Assembly: GCA_029261595.1 (NCBI GenBank)
Contig: JAJDAZ010000015.1
Location: forward strand, 1 to 64,000
Source of the DNA: Nitrospinaceae bacterium
GTDB lineage: Bacteria > Nitrospinota > Nitrospinia > Nitrospinales > VA-1
Length of the DNA stretch: 64,000 bases
Direction: 5' to 3'
Below, one piece after another: positions 24,417 through 34,029 of the stretch (positions are counted from its first letter, which is position 1; the number at the start of each line of letters is the position of its first letter). Below the pieces are notes generated by a model, which saw nothing but the letters and a program-made list of their open reading frames with translations, made no database searches and was not told the origin of the DNA. A program made the translations under genes and the position numbers.

Positions 24417-27128
24417 CTAGCCTACATAGGCGACCTTGCTGGCAGGTGTCCGGGTGTCCATGTTTTTGCCCCGGTTGGTGTGATCGTCGATCTCCGCCGC
24501 ACTGCCAATCATCCTGCCGAACAGGAAGGTGGAGAAACTCGCGGTTTCGATATCGTTTTCTTTCAGGTTCCCGGCTTTGTATTCCGGCCACACCATCTTC
24601 AGCAGGATGACCGCGATCACTGCGTCGATGTTCACGCAATACACGTTCTTACTGACTTTGGCCTTGAACAGCGCGTTAACAATGCAGTGGTAAAAGTCCA
24701 GGAAGACGTTGTCCAGGCCTTTTTCCTTGAACAAGCCTGAAACGAACACCTCACGCGGGTCCACGTTGACATCCTTGCCTTTAAAAATAGGATGATTCAC
24801 GCAGGGAATCTTGGCGTAATCGAGATTACCGAGCGCCTTTTGTTTGCCCTTGTAGTCCTTGTATTCCTGGGCAACTTTTAACGCGATGGCGTCCAGATCA
24901 ATGCCATGATTTTTATCGGACGCGTCCTTCAAATTCTGATCCTTGAACTTCTCGATCAGAAACGCCGCCGCTTCATACCCGTTTCCGCCGTGGGCGAACC
25001 CGGTATGAGTCAGAAATCCGATATACCCTTTGTTAATTTGAACACGGTCCGGCTGCTCAGGCCCATCGGCACTGACGGCGCCCTTGGCACCCTGAGCGGA
25101 GATCGTTCCCGGACCGTTTGTAATGATGAGGCCCAAAAGGACCTGAAACTCGTACAGTTCCGTTTCGGCAGGCTCTCTACCCATCAACGCGAGAAACGCG
25201 GTTTTGGTGAAACTGTTGGTCAGCAATGCGTCCATCTTCACACCGCAGAAGCTGTCCTTTTCGTGCTTTTCGTGGCTAGCCGTCACTCCGACAATGGTGC
25301 TGTAAATCAGTGAATGCCAGGACAGAGTTCGGAGGGAATCCTTGGAGATTTTTTTGGTTTTTAAGCTGTTCCAGCCCAGGGTCACCCAAATGATGGCAAG
25401 CAGGGTATCCGCTGACAAAGAACCCTTCTGGCTTTTTGCGAAGTCCTGACAAAAGCTCAAGAATACAGATTTCCCGGCTTTGTCGAGAGCCTTCTCCATC
25501 ATCGTAGCGCGAGGATCGTCACTGGAAGAAACCAGAACATTCTTATACTTAGCCGCTTCTTTCAATTGCCCGGAATAATCAAATTTTTCGGAAGGGTCCA
25601 TGAGCTTGGTGAATTGAAAAAGATCCAGCAGAGCTTTAGCGGAATCCATGGATGCCTGGGCCACTTTTTTTCCAACGATCCCGACAGCAGACGCCACAAC
25701 CGTATTGGGAGAGTTTCCATTTTCACGGGACGCCCCCGCCGCTACCAGTGTCGGCAAGCGATGCTGATTGACATAAGTATTGAGCGCGATGTTGGCGATC
25801 GCTTCCCCGTAAGCATCGGGGTATTGTTTGGTCAACGCGAACACCAGATTGGCTTCATAGCTATGGGTCGATGCGTCCAATATGGACACATTATTGATTT
25901 TAGAAACCTGAGTCTTGGGGTCCATCATGGAAGCGCCACTAGCGTCTTTCAGGGTTTCCCGCCTGAACTGCGCACCCACTTGTTTGTCCAAAGCCGTGAT
26001 CTGTTCGTTGTAAGGGCTGATCGCCTCCACAACCGGTACGTCCAGATCCTTGGGCAAACTCAATCCCTGATTGTTACCGAACCAGGCTTTCAGCGCCAGA
26101 CTGCCTTTGGACGGAAAATCGGGTTTGAGGCCGTTGGCTTTCATCACATGAGTCACAGCTTCAGGGATATAAGCGATGTTGGTGACCAGTGCGCCCTTCT
26201 TGGAATACACCGGATTCTCCGGCGTGTAAATATTGTCCACCCCGAACATATCCATGAACCATTTTTCCTTAGCCATCGCATCGTCTCCCGACCCCGCGAG
26301 CGAACCCGCATGGCCGCAGGCCTTGCTCAATAGCGCTTTCCACCGCCCGACCACACAGGCGACGATGGGTTTATCCGATTCGAGTCCATGCTCGTAATAA
26401 CCGCCCGGCTCCGAATACATGACCGCGACTTTGGACCGGTCGTCATTATTAAACGCATGCAAAAATTCTTTAGGACCGTATTGAATGTAAACATCCTTGC
26501 CGCTGGACACGGAAGTCGTGGTTCCCCATCCACCGGTCGAGAGATAAACCGCAATGGTGGTGGTGAAGTTCCCGGAGTTTGAAAAAATAGCAACCGTCCC
26601 TTTTATCAGAGATTCTTCCGGGTGACTGCCACCCAATGCGCCGCCGATGCGAACATGATTCCAGGAGTCGGCCAAACCCAGGCAATTGCCGCCAAACAAG
26701 TCAACTCCGTTGGTCTGACAAATAGCTCGCATGATGCGGGAATCCTTGACCGAAACTTTTTCCGTCAGGATGATGGCTTTTTTCAAATCCGGGTTTTGCC
26801 GGACCGCTTCCGCCAAGCCATCCTTCACGCCGGAAGGGGGAAGATAAACGATGACGGTGTTGAACTTATGACCCGCCAGCATACCTTCCTTGATGGAATT
26901 GTAGACCGGGATTTTTCCGTTTTTGGTGGGTAAAAATTTTCCGGACTTGCCCGGACCCGTGCCGAACACTATATTGCCACCGGAATACTCATGACTGATC
27001 GGCGTCACGGTGGAGCTTTCTTTTCCAAGAATGTTTAAAACCACCACGCGGTCGTCTTTGGTTGCCAGCTCACTCAGTGAATTGATTCCGACGTAATAGG
27101 GAAACTCGCCTATACCTTGCTTATGCAT
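24417..27128 (-). CDS. aclA: ATP-citrate lyase, large (alpha) subunit
   Basis: Cleaves citrate with ATP and CoA to acetyl-CoA and oxaloacetate, the key step of the reverse TCA cycle. The first ~330 residues are a succinyl-CoA-synthetase-alpha-like part with GGNCLGLAD, IFSNSGNFTTT and the phospho-His loop KACGHAGSLAGSGDDA (about residue 270). The last ~300 residues are citrate-synthase-like (SHEKHEKDSF, CVNHPIFKGKDVNVDPRE, YCVNIDAVIAVIL). At 903 residues it is about 300 longer than the ~600-residue Chlorobium-type AclA; the extra part lies between these regions (about 340-620). It therefore looks like a divergent ACL type, as known in nitrite oxidisers. AGAGGA precedes the ATG. It is the second gene, 44 bases after aclB. 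Confidence 0.9.
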   Translation of the reverse strand: MHKQGIGEFPYYVGINSLSELATKDDRVVVLNILGKESSTVTPISHEYSGGNIVFGTGPGKSGKFLPTKNGKIPVYNSIKEGMLAGHKFNTVIVYLPPSGVKDGLAEAVRQNPDLKKAIILTEKVSVKDSRIMRAICQTNGVDLFGGNCLGLADSWNHVRIGGALGGSHPEESLIKGTVAIFSNSGNFTTTIAVYLSTGGWGTTTSVSSGKDVYIQYGPKEFLHAFNNDDRSKVAVMYSEPGGYYEHGLESDKPIVACVVGRWKALLSKACGHAGSLAGSGDDAMAKEKWFMDMFGVDNIYTPENPVYSKKGALVTNIAYIPEAVTHVMKANGLKPDFPSKGSLALKAWFGNNQGLSLPKDLDVPVVEAISPYNEQITALDKQVGAQFRRETLKDASGASMMDPKTQVSKINNVSILDASTHSYEANLVFALTKQYPDAYGEAIANIALNTYVNQHRLPTLVAAGASRENGNSPNTVVASAVGIVGKKVAQASMDSAKALLDLFQFTKLMDPSEKFDYSGQLKEAAKYKNVLVSSSDDPRATMMEKALDKAGKSVFLSFCQDFAKSQKGSLSADTLLAIIWVTLGWNSLKTKKISKDSLRTLSWHSLIYSTIVGVTASHEKHEKDSFCGVKMDALLTNSFTKTAFLALMGREPAETELYEFQVLLGLIITNGPGTISAQGAKGAVSADGPEQPDRVQINKGYIGFLTHTGFAHGGNGYEAAAFLIEKFKDQNLKDASDKNHGIDLDAIALKVAQEYKDYKGKQKALGNLDYAKIPCVNHPIFKGKDVNVDPREVFVSGLFKEKGLDNVFLDFYHCIVNALFKAKVSKNVYCVNIDAVIAVILLKMVWPEYKAGNLKENDIETASFSTFLFGRMIGSAAEIDDHTNRGKNMDTRTPASKVAYVG

Positions 27129-27172
27129 TAAAAAATCCTCTCTTTCGGATTGGACTGAAATATATAAAGAAA

Positions 27173-28444
27173 TTATTTAATATTCATTTTGGTCATGATT
27201 TCTTCTTTGCCGCCGTTTTGCATCCAATCATTCACCTTGAGGGCGTAGTTGATGACTTCCGACATGGCGCTGTCATGACCAAAAAACCGGTACGGAATTT
27301 GTAGAGTATCCAGAATATCTTTGAGATAAGACATTCCCCGGATCAGATTCGGTCCGCCCCGTCCGACCACCACATATAGCGGAATAGGCCCATGCGTCTG
27401 GAAATACCAACGGATTCCATCGCCCATGGCGCGGAAAGTTTCAAAAATATCGGTGTTGTTGGCCTTGCCGCCAATGATGAATAAAATATTGGATTGTTTA
27501 AACCAGTGCTTGAAGGTTATTTTGGAGATTTCATTCATCTTTTCATAGGGCGGGTTGCCGCCGAAATCGGATGAAATAGTCGCCGCCTCGCCAAGAAGCT
27601 CCGTCACCATCGCATTAGCCCCACCGCCAAATGTCGGCGCGGTGATGGTCCCTTGGTCGTTCATGACAAAGACATCGCTCTGGCCCTGATAAGTTCGGAG
27701 CTGATTGATTTCCTGCTCAAAATCAGAGCCATCGGATTCGAACAGATAGTTGGGCAGACCCAGTCGTTTCCAGGCCGGATCGTCCTGATCGAAAGAAGCT
27801 TTAAAATCACAGGCCACCGGTGTCAGACGTCCCTTTTTCCCCGGCATCATGCGGATCGGGTTGATCTCAAGCATGATCATGCCGTAATTATTGTACAGAT
27901 CCCACAGTTTCGGCAGATTTTGCACCAGAGGACTGATCAGTTCCGGCGGCGCGCCAAGGTCCGCCAACGCATTGGACACATGAAAAGCCTTGAGGCCTGT
28001 GAGAGGATCAAACGGAACGTTGGCGATTTTATCCTCGTCCAGCTCCTCAATATCCACTCCTCCATGATGGGTGATGGTCATGGTCGGCGCACGAAAAATG
28101 GTGCTCTCACTGATAGAAAAATAAACTTCGTGGGTCGCGGGAACCCCGCCCTCGTAAGTCACACCTTCCGATTTAATGACGCTCTCGCCGTCCTTATGCT
28201 CGGCAAAATAGAGCCGTTCTTTTTCCTTCAAAGCGTCCGCGAGATTATCAACGCGGCCAATCAACCCTGATTTTCCTTTTTTGCCCACACCGCCCCGAAA
28301 CACAGGCTTTATAAATACATTGCCGTGCTTCTTGATCATTTCCTTGATTTCATCGGAAGTGAGTTCCGGACCCCGAACCTCAGAATGAGGATATTCTACA
28401 AGGTCTAACAATTTTCTGCCCCAGAGCATGCCGGTTAACTGCAT
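27173..28444 (-). CDS. aclB: ATP-citrate lyase, small (beta) subunit
   Basis: A 423-residue ATP-grasp/CoA-ligase subunit that partners AclA. The N-terminal half has the ATP-grasp signs FIKPVFRGGVGKKGKSGL (about residues 44-61) and a metal-binding EINPIRMM (about 199-206). The C-terminal half has the citrate/CoA-side loop PTFGGGANAMVTELLGE (about 268-284) and FIIGGKANNTD. It resembles SucC and eukaryotic ACLY N-terminal parts. GGAG stands 7 bases before the ATG. Transcription likely starts about 150 bases upstream from the promoter at 28609-28636. Confidence 0.92.
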   Translation of the reverse strand: MQLTGMLWGRKLLDLVEYPHSEVRGPELTSDEIKEMIKKHGNVFIKPVFRGGVGKKGKSGLIGRVDNLADALKEKERLYFAEHKDGESVIKSEGVTYEGGVPATHEVYFSISESTIFRAPTMTITHHGGVDIEELDEDKIANVPFDPLTGLKAFHVSNALADLGAPPELISPLVQNLPKLWDLYNNYGMIMLEINPIRMMPGKKGRLTPVACDFKASFDQDDPAWKRLGLPNYLFESDGSDFEQEINQLRTYQGQSDVFVMNDQGTITAPTFGGGANAMVTELLGEAATISSDFGGNPPYEKMNEISKITFKHWFKQSNILFIIGGKANNTDIFETFRAMGDGIRWYFQTHGPIPLYVVVGRGGPNLIRGMSYLKDILDTLQIPYRFFGHDSAMSEVINYALKVNDWMQNGGKEEIMTKMNIK

Positions 28445-28608
28445 TTTAATCTCCTGCTAACGTAATAATTTATCGGCAACCAAATGCGGTTGATTTCGAT
28501 TTGGGAATGAATTGTCCTGTTTTCAAAAGCTTACGAACAAATTTATTAAAACTATCCCAGAAAATAAAGATATATAATTTCGGCTATTTAATTGGAATGC
28601 GGGACGGT

Positions 28609-28636
28609 ATTGTAAGGAAAAAGCAAATTTTGTCAA
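28609..28636 (-). promoter_or_regulatory. Near-consensus sigma70 promoter of the aclBA operon
   Basis: On the minus strand a perfect -35 box TTGACA (28631-28636) is separated by 16 bases from TACAAT (28609-28614). Transcription would start near 28601, leaving an untranslated leader of about 155 bases before aclB. A strong promoter fits a carbon-fixation operon. Confidence 0.7.
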
Positions 28637-28669
28637 TGATTTCCTGACAATTTCAGGCGGTAAAGTACC

Positions 28670-28694
28670 AAAAACTTGAGAAAGGATTTCTCAA
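28670..28694 (-). terminator. Rho-independent terminator after the aldolase-like gene
   Basis: A perfect 8-bp stem TTGAGAAA / TTTCTCAA with a 3-base loop is followed by GTTTTT on the minus strand, 14 bases after the stop of the aldolase-like gene. It separates that operon from the aclBA promoter. Confidence 0.75.
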
Positions 28695-28707
28695 TATCAG
28701 GGAGAGG

Positions 28708-29529
28708 TCAATCAATGCGAAATTCAGCCAGTCGTTTTCGCAACTGGCGGGCGCGAAACTTTTCTTCGTCCAGGGAAATAAAACCTTTTTTGAGATCGTG
28801 TTCCAACATTTGTAATTCAAAATCAAGGGTTTCGGCCACTGCCGTCCGGTAGCTTTGACCCGCTTGCACGGAAAACGTCACCACACGGGTATTGAATTGA
28901 TGCGGTTGGACATCTTGAAGGATTCCATCGATGGTGTCAGGAGAAATGCCGCCGCCCACCGAGACTTTGATTTTTCTGGCCTTGATGCGGGAGACCGCCT
29001 CCCGGACCAGGCTCTGGACTTCAGGGTCCATGCGGTCTTTTTTAAGAGATTGGGACAAATCACTGCACCCGATGGTGATTTCATCGAGCAGGTCGGCTTC
29101 CGGAACCGCCAGAATGGCGTCGAGTTGTTCCACCGCCGTCGCGGTTTCTATGTTGATTTGCTTTACCAGGCGTTGCATCTGCATGGGGGTGGTGAAATCC
29201 CTAACCGCCGCCAGAAAATTTTCCAGCCCGTACGCCGATTCCACCATCGGAGCGATCAGGCCGTCGATTTTTAATGCAAGCAATTGCCTGATATCGTTTC
29301 TGGCGTTGGGTCCGCCGATTTTGACCATTACGGGGAGAACGCCTCCGGCCAACTCGGTCCAGAACCGGATCTGCTCAAAGGACATGGCCGCGTCCTCGGT
29401 CGATAGTTTCAGACAACTGGCACCGTATTGGTTTTTCAAATTCCAAAGTGACTGAATCAGGCTTTGGCCGGAATTTTTTCTTCTGGGAGAGATGACTTTG
29501 ATCAATTGCGGCGGTTTGACGTTCATCAT
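28708..29529 (-). CDS. HpcH/HpaI aldolase/citrate lyase-like TIM-barrel protein
   Basis: A 273-residue soluble protein. The middle matches the HpcH/HpaI (2-oxo-acid aldolase / citryl-CoA lyase beta) pattern: MVKIGGPNARNDIRQLLAL, DGLIAPMVESAYGLENFL, NIETATAVEQLDAILAV and EITIGCSDLSQSL. The usual substrate Arg and metal Glu/Asp positions appear to be present, but the catalytic set should be confirmed by structure comparison. Start at 29529: AAGGGAG lies 5 bases upstream and the ATG overlaps the previous gene's stop (ATGA), so translation is coupled to the ATP-grasp/FMN fusion. Substrate unknown; the proximity to ATP-citrate lyase is suggestive only. Confidence 0.75.
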   Translation of the reverse strand: MMNVKPPQLIKVISPRRKNSGQSLIQSLWNLKNQYGASCLKLSTEDAAMSFEQIRFWTELAGGVLPVMVKIGGPNARNDIRQLLALKIDGLIAPMVESAYGLENFLAAVRDFTTPMQMQRLVKQINIETATAVEQLDAILAVPEADLLDEITIGCSDLSQSLKKDRMDPEVQSLVREAVSRIKARKIKVSVGGGISPDTIDGILQDVQPHQFNTRVVTFSVQAGQSYRTAVAETLDFELQMLEHDLKKGFISLDEEKFRARQLRKRLAEFRID

Positions 29530-31784
29530 CGTTCTCCCTTGGCATTGCGGAAGATCACCGACGGGTCTATTTGACCAAGGTCGGCGCACCCGGTGAGGAT
29601 CATGGCTTTTTTCAATTCGTCGCGTTTCTGGTTGAGATAATACTCCACGCCTTCCCGGCCCGCTCCAAAAGCCGCGATGCAGACGGGACGCCCTATCATC
29701 ACGGCATCCGCGCCTAACGCCAGCATCTTTAAAATATCGATGCCTTCACGAACCCCGCCGTCCACCAGGACTTTGGCGCGTCCTGCTACTGCGGCGGCAA
29801 TTGCCGGCAGGACGTCCGCGGTTCCCGGCATGGTGTCCATGACTCGCCCTCCGTGATTGGAAACAACGATCGCGTCCGCTCCGGCAGATATCGCCGCCAG
29901 CGCCGATTCCACATTCATGATTCCCTTCAAAATAAACGGAACGGTCAAATGCGATTTCAATTCGCGTAATTCCTCGACGGTCTTTGGACCCACCGCCTGG
30001 CTCTTTAGCGCCATCGTCTTAAAGGAAGCGGCGTCGATATCAATGCCCACGGCAATGGCTCCGGCCTCCTCGGCGGCTTTAAAGCGGGTGATGATTTCCT
30101 GGGTGTCTTCCCTGGGCTTGAAAATGGGGATGCCCAGCCCTCCCCTTTCCTTGATGGCTTCCAGGCCAATGAGATATTTTTTCGGGCTCGCGCCGTCGCC
30201 CACCATGCCGAGAGACCCACTGTCGAGACAACCCTCCAGCACGGCGGACGCATATTCCTTTTCATCCATGCCACCGGCCAGATTGGTCTCCATTCCTGTG
30301 ATGGGCGCGGCTAGAATCGGCAGGGACAGTTTCTGTCCGAAAAGCTCACTCGAAAGATCTGGGAATTTTACCTGGTGAATGGTGCGCAAATTAATCTTGT
30401 ACCGGGCCAGAGCCCGCAGGTTTTCGGTGAACGACTCGCCCGTTCCGATACCGCCGATCCCGGGGACCTTGCCACGGCATTCCGCCCCATCGCAGACCAC
30501 GCAGGCTTTGCAGGCGACATAAAATTTTCGGCGCGCATTGTTGCGAATGATGTCCCAGGTCAGGGTATTGGGCTCCCCCACCTCTATCTGGATGGTTTTG
30601 CGGGCCAGATCGTTGATGCGGATGGCTTCTTCGCGGGTTTTGCCGACGGTGATGACATACCCGGTTTTTCCGAGATTGCTTTTGACCTCTTCCACCGCGT
30701 CACCCGCTTCTTTCATAAAAATTATTTCTTTGACACCCTTAATTTTGCGCGCCTCCTCAACACCTTTAATAGAGAGGATCTTTCCCGGTGGCGGAATCAA
30801 CGACCGCTCGGCGGACACCAGCGCGGTTTTAGGTTTCAGGTCGGTGGGCGTTTCTCCAAGAGCAACTTGAATCGCCGCTTTCATGAGATTGACCCCGGAA
30901 GATAACGGATAAGTATGAACGGACATCCATCCGCCGCTCAAGCGCGCTGCGATTTCGACGATTTTCGGGCCTTCGGGGGTCAGTTTGATATCTCCCTTGG
31001 CCGCACCCAGATCAATGCCCAACGCCCGGATGGCTTGACGAAAAACAGTCTTCACCGCTTCCTGTTGGGCTTCAGGCAGGTTGGACGGCATCGTGTGCCC
31101 GGCCTCAACGAAATAAGGCTCCCGCTCGATGTGCCGATCAGCGATTCCGGTGATTTCGATCCGGCCATCAAACACGAGAGCGTCCAGACTCAGTTCAGGT
31201 CCCTGCATGAATTCTTCCAGAATCAATTTACCGCTGATGGACGCCTCTTTAGCTTCCTGAAATGCAGGGTTTAAATCATCCGGCTTGAGAATCTTCTTGA
31301 CGCCACGGGCTCCCATATTGTCACAGGGCTTGATGACCAGAGGAAGCGGCATCTCTTTGAGCGCGGCCTCGGCCTCTGCCAGCGACCAGACGGGGCGAAA
31401 ATCCGGAATCGGGACGTTGTGTTCGCTGAGGCACTGCCGCATCTTGATTTTGTCCGTCGCCCGTTCCGCCACCTCAAAGGGGATGCCTGGAAGATTCAGG
31501 GCGTCGGCCACGGCGGCCACCGTCTGCGAGGCGTCGGTTCCGACGGTCATCACGCCATCCAAGGGACAGGTCCGGTGAAATTCCCGCGCGGTGTTGACGG
31601 TGAGGTTGATGTTGCGGGTGCTGACCACAATGGGAAAATCGGCGAGCCGCATGCCCTCGGCTTCAGGGTTATAGTCCGTGACCGCCACTTTCAAACCCAT
31701 AGCCTTCGCGGTTTTGATCGCGGGAAGCTGGAACACCCCGCCGCCAATGATCAATATATTTTTAACAGGAGATTTTCCTGACAA
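29526..31784 (-). CDS. Fusion: ATP-grasp ligase plus FMN-dependent alpha-hydroxy-acid dehydrogenase-like
   Basis: A 752-residue two-enzyme fusion. The first ~400 residues are an ATP-grasp ligase: an N-terminal nucleotide-fold start (IIGGGVFQLPAIKTAKAMG), then VIKPCDNMGARGVK (about residues 150-163), and the metal loop DIKLTPEGPKIVEIAARLSGG. The second half (about 425-752) is an FMN TIM barrel of the lactate oxidase/IDI-2-like group. It starts with a Cys motif CKACVVCDGAECRG (about 429-442) and has the catalytic SNHGGR (about 649-654) and DGGVREGIDILKMLALGADAV broken here for length. The start is TTG with AAAGGA 8 bases upstream; no nearby ATG fits. It is coupled to the aldolase-like gene. The reaction is unknown; an acyl-amide or peptide-bond ligase step plus oxidation is possible. 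Confidence 0.8.
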   Translation of the reverse strand: MSGKSPVKNILIIGGGVFQLPAIKTAKAMGLKVAVTDYNPEAEGMRLADFPIVVSTRNINLTVNTAREFHRTCPLDGVMTVGTDASQTVAAVADALNLPGIPFEVAERATDKIKMRQCLSEHNVPIPDFRPVWSLAEAEAALKEMPLPLVIKPCDNMGARGVKKILKPDDLNPAFQEAKEASISGKLILEEFMQGPELSLDALVFDGRIEITGIADRHIEREPYFVEAGHTMPSNLPEAQQEAVKTVFRQAIRALGIDLGAAKGDIKLTPEGPKIVEIAARLSGGWMSVHTYPLSSGVNLMKAAIQVALGETPTDLKPKTALVSAERSLIPPPGKILSIKGVEEARKIKGVKEIIFMKEAGDAVEEVKSNLGKTGYVITVGKTREEAIRINDLARKTIQIEVGEPNTLTWDIIRNNARRKFYVACKACVVCDGAECRGKVPGIGGIGTGESFTENLRALARYKINLRTIHQVKFPDLSSELFGQKLSLPILAAPITGMETNLAGGMDEKEYASAVLEGCLDSGSLGMVGDGASPKKYLIGLEAIKERGGLGIPIFKPREDTQEIITRFKAAEEAGAIAVGIDIDAASFKTMALKSQAVGPKTVEELRELKSHLTVPFILKGIMNVESALAAISAGADAIVVSNHGGRVMDTMPGTADVLPAIAAAVAGRAKVLVDGGVREGIDILKMLALGADAVMIGRPVCIAAFGAGREGVEYYLNQKRDELKKAMILTGCADLGQIDPSVIFRNAKGER

Positions 31785-32092
31785 ATTATTTTCCTTTCCA
31801 AAATCTAAAAGGATTCAAACCGACTTTCAGAAGCTTCAAGACAAAAAAATGACAAAACACTTAATCGTCTCTTTATCGACCAAAGTTTAAACATCCTTTA
31901 GCCTAAAGGACATACCCCTGACGGTTCTGCAAGAAATCCCAATCTTTTCAGCTTGATAGTATAATAGAGGAATTTAAATGGGAATTGACGGCGATGTTAT
32001 ATCGATATACCTGCTCAGATTTTTGTGTGGAAATTGTAAGGAGGGTAAACATGGCAGGGCCGAAGCCCCACCGTGTTCAATTTGCGGTGTTA
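31785..32092. other. Intergenic stretch with a possible plus-strand promoter
   Basis: No gene is supported here. A TATAAT box (31960-31965) on the plus strand is the only strong element; no good -35 box accompanies it. At 32038-32053 a very good ribosome site (GGAGGGTAAAC) precedes an ATG opening a 40-codon frame on the plus strand (32051-32173), which overlaps the small zinc-ribbon gene on the other strand; only one of the two is likely to be real. Confidence 0.35.
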
Positions 32093-32242
32093 CTAGGAGT
32101 TGTCTGGGTCTGTTCGCATCTGTTCTTCACAGCCGATGCAGATCCATTTAACAACAGGGACTCCCTCAACTAATATTACCTGCTTTGAGGTCGTCATTTT
32201 CAACTCATTGCACACTTCACATTCTTTTCCTGCCTCTACCAT
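32093..32242 (-). CDS. Small zinc-ribbon-like protein (two CxxC pairs)
   Basis: A 49-residue frame not usually caught by length filters. It carries two Cys pairs, CEVC near residue 8 and CIGC near residue 37, separated by ~25 residues with VVKW before the second pair, the layout of a one-knuckle zinc ribbon. AAAGGG stands about 8 bases before the ATG. The frame and motif spacing argue for a real gene; the competing plus-strand frame has a strong ribosome site but no recognisable protein. Function unknown; such proteins usually bind nucleic acid or a protein partner. Confidence 0.6.
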   Translation of the reverse strand: MVEAGKECEVCNELKMTTSKQVILVEGVPVVKWICIGCEEQMRTDPDNS

Positions 32243-32599
32243 CGTCTTACCCTTTCTAAAAAGGATTTAAAGCTTGACGATAGAAGGGCTAAAATGCTAC
32301 TTTTCGTTTTGGGAGAACTATTAGCCCGATCCATCGCCGTGAGTAATCTGGCAGGAGGTACTGAAGCCGCTTTCTTCTCCGCACAGAGAGGTCTGCGGCT
32401 TCTTCAATTTGCCCTCAATTGACTGCCACAGGAAAACTTATACAACATATAGTGGCCAGTCAATCAAATTCTTCGACAATTTTTCAAGCCTTTTCGGAAG
32501 TCTGCAATAATCAAGGATCAGGGTCACATTAATTTATTTTAATTTTTTTCCTTTTGATGATGTCTCCTCACCCATAGGTAGCAAACGGAACTACATCGG
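32243..32599. other. Intergenic stretch with two long hairpins
   Basis: No convincing gene. Two perfect inverted repeats stand out: GGGCTAA/TTAGCCC (about 32288-32333) and GAAGCCGC/GCGGCTTC (32363-32370 and 32395-32402). Neither is followed by a clean T run. They could be a structured leader for the small zinc-ribbon gene (read on the minus strand) or leftovers of a mobile element. Confidence 0.3.
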
Positions 32600-33100
32600 A
32601 TGTCTGACGACAAACCTCGAAATCCTTTTCTTACAGTTTGGAACGTTTTTTCCACTTTCTGTGGCATCGTGGCTCTTTCAAGCATGGGCGAGACATTGCT
32701 CTCAAACCTGCTCAAATGGAAGGGGTTCATTCTCAAAATCATTGAGAGCTACCGGGCGGTAACGGAACCTGTTTTTGCCTTTCTGTTTGAATGGCTTCCG
32801 TTTTCAGTGCCGATGTGGGTTGGGGATTACCTGACATTTGGCTCGGTGTTAGTAGCGTCAGTTTTAAAAGGCATGAAGTCATCGGACGCCCTAACAGGCA
32901 CTAGTCGAGGCTTTGTTTTTAAAATTGTTATGTGTTTCATTTTTTTTGTTAGTGGGCCATACGTTTGCATGTTTTTTGTTAAAGATGCCTTATTTGAGAC
33001 CAACGATTGGGATCGTATATTCGCTCAATGGACCATGAAATGGTTTGCCACAGTTCTGCTCGGGGTCGTCATTCTCCTAGCCATCAACGCCGCCCTGTAG
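32600..33100 (+). CDS. Hypothetical membrane protein, 166 residues
   Basis: I do not recognise it. Four hydrophobic segments are visible: about residues 14-32, 58-72, 109-127 and 148-165, separated by charged loops, consistent with a small inner-membrane protein. The last segment ends exactly at the stop, about 40 bases before the truncated comM sequence begins. The codon use is more AT-rich than in the core genes. There is no clear ribosome site. It may be the cargo or edge of whatever displaced the 5' half of comM here. Confidence 0.45.
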   Translation: MSDDKPRNPFLTVWNVFSTFCGIVALSSMGETLLSNLLKWKGFILKIIESYRAVTEPVFAFLFEWLPFSVPMWVGDYLTFGSVLVASVLKGMKSSDALTGTSRGFVFKIVMCFIFFVSGPYVCMFFVKDALFETNDWDRIFAQWTMKWFATVLLGVVILLAINAAL

Positions 33101-33141
33101 AATCTACGTTCTCGATTCAGCTAATAGGTTATTTCGACTAT

Positions 33142-34029
33142 AACATCCTCCTAATCGGGCCGCCGGGAAGCGGCAAGTCCATGCTGGCCAAAAGAATCCC
33201 CACCATTCTCCCTCCACTCGCTGTGGAGGAAGCCATCGAAACCACCAAAATCCACAGCGTACTGGGACAGATCCATAACGGCATCGGTCTTTTGGCACAA
33301 CGGCCCTTCCGCTCGCCGCATCATACGGTTTCCGATGCGGGACTGATCGGCGGCGGTCGCTTTCCCATGCCGGGCGAAGTTTCACTCGCCCATAACGGCG
33401 TTTTATTTCTCGACGAACTGCCCGAATTCAAACGGAACGTTCTGGAAGTGTTGCGCCAGCCGCTGGAAGATGGCGTGGTCACGATCTCCAGAGCTTCGGG
33501 ATCGCTCAATTTCCCGGCCAACTTTATTCTGGTGGCCGCTATGAATCCCTGTCAGTGTGGATACAAATCGGACCCAAAACGGGAATGCACCTGCTCCATT
33601 ATGCAAATCAAAAATTACGTGTCAAAAATATCCGGTCCCCTTCTGGATCGGATCGACATCCACATCGAGGTTCCAACCCTGGAATACAAAGACCTTTCTT
33701 CGGATACGGGAGGCGAGCCCTCACTTTTAATCCGGGAACGGGTGGAGCAGGCAAGGCAGGTACAGGCGAATCGTTTCAGAAACGCCAAAATTTATTTCAA
33801 CGCCGGGATGGGCGCATATCAATTGAAAACGCACTGCCGACTGGACGAAGCATCCAAAAAAATAATGGGGCTCGCCATCGACAAACTGGGGTTGAGCGCC
33901 CGGGCCCACGACCGAATCCTGAAAGTCTCGCGCACCATCGCCGACCTTGCCGGGGAGGAAAACATCCAGGCCAACCATGTGGCTGAGGCCATTCAATATC
34001 GGACACTTGATTGTGAGAACCGGATTTAA
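33142..34029 (+). pseudogene. comM: comM-like Mg-chelatase gene, 5'-truncated (copy 1)
   Basis: ComM is a ring-shaped AAA+ helicase that promotes branch migration during natural transformation. This copy retains the ATPase core and C-terminus: Walker [10 protein letters not shown] at the very start, [29 protein letters not shown] with Cys, then the Mg-chelatase C-terminal region ending [10 protein letters not shown]. The N-terminal ~205 residues (LonC-like domain, LGIDG..EVEV..GLPG...AVKES) are missing; homology starts abruptly at the N of NILLIG. The open frame extends upstream to 33007 but without comM similarity. At about 80% DNA identity it is closer to copy 3 (56393-56872) than to the complete gene at 54506. 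Confidence 0.85.

Noticed and set aside
32282-32402. Possible riboswitch from two strong hairpins
   Set aside because: No match to a riboswitch consensus I can name and no terminator run; kept only as a structural note.
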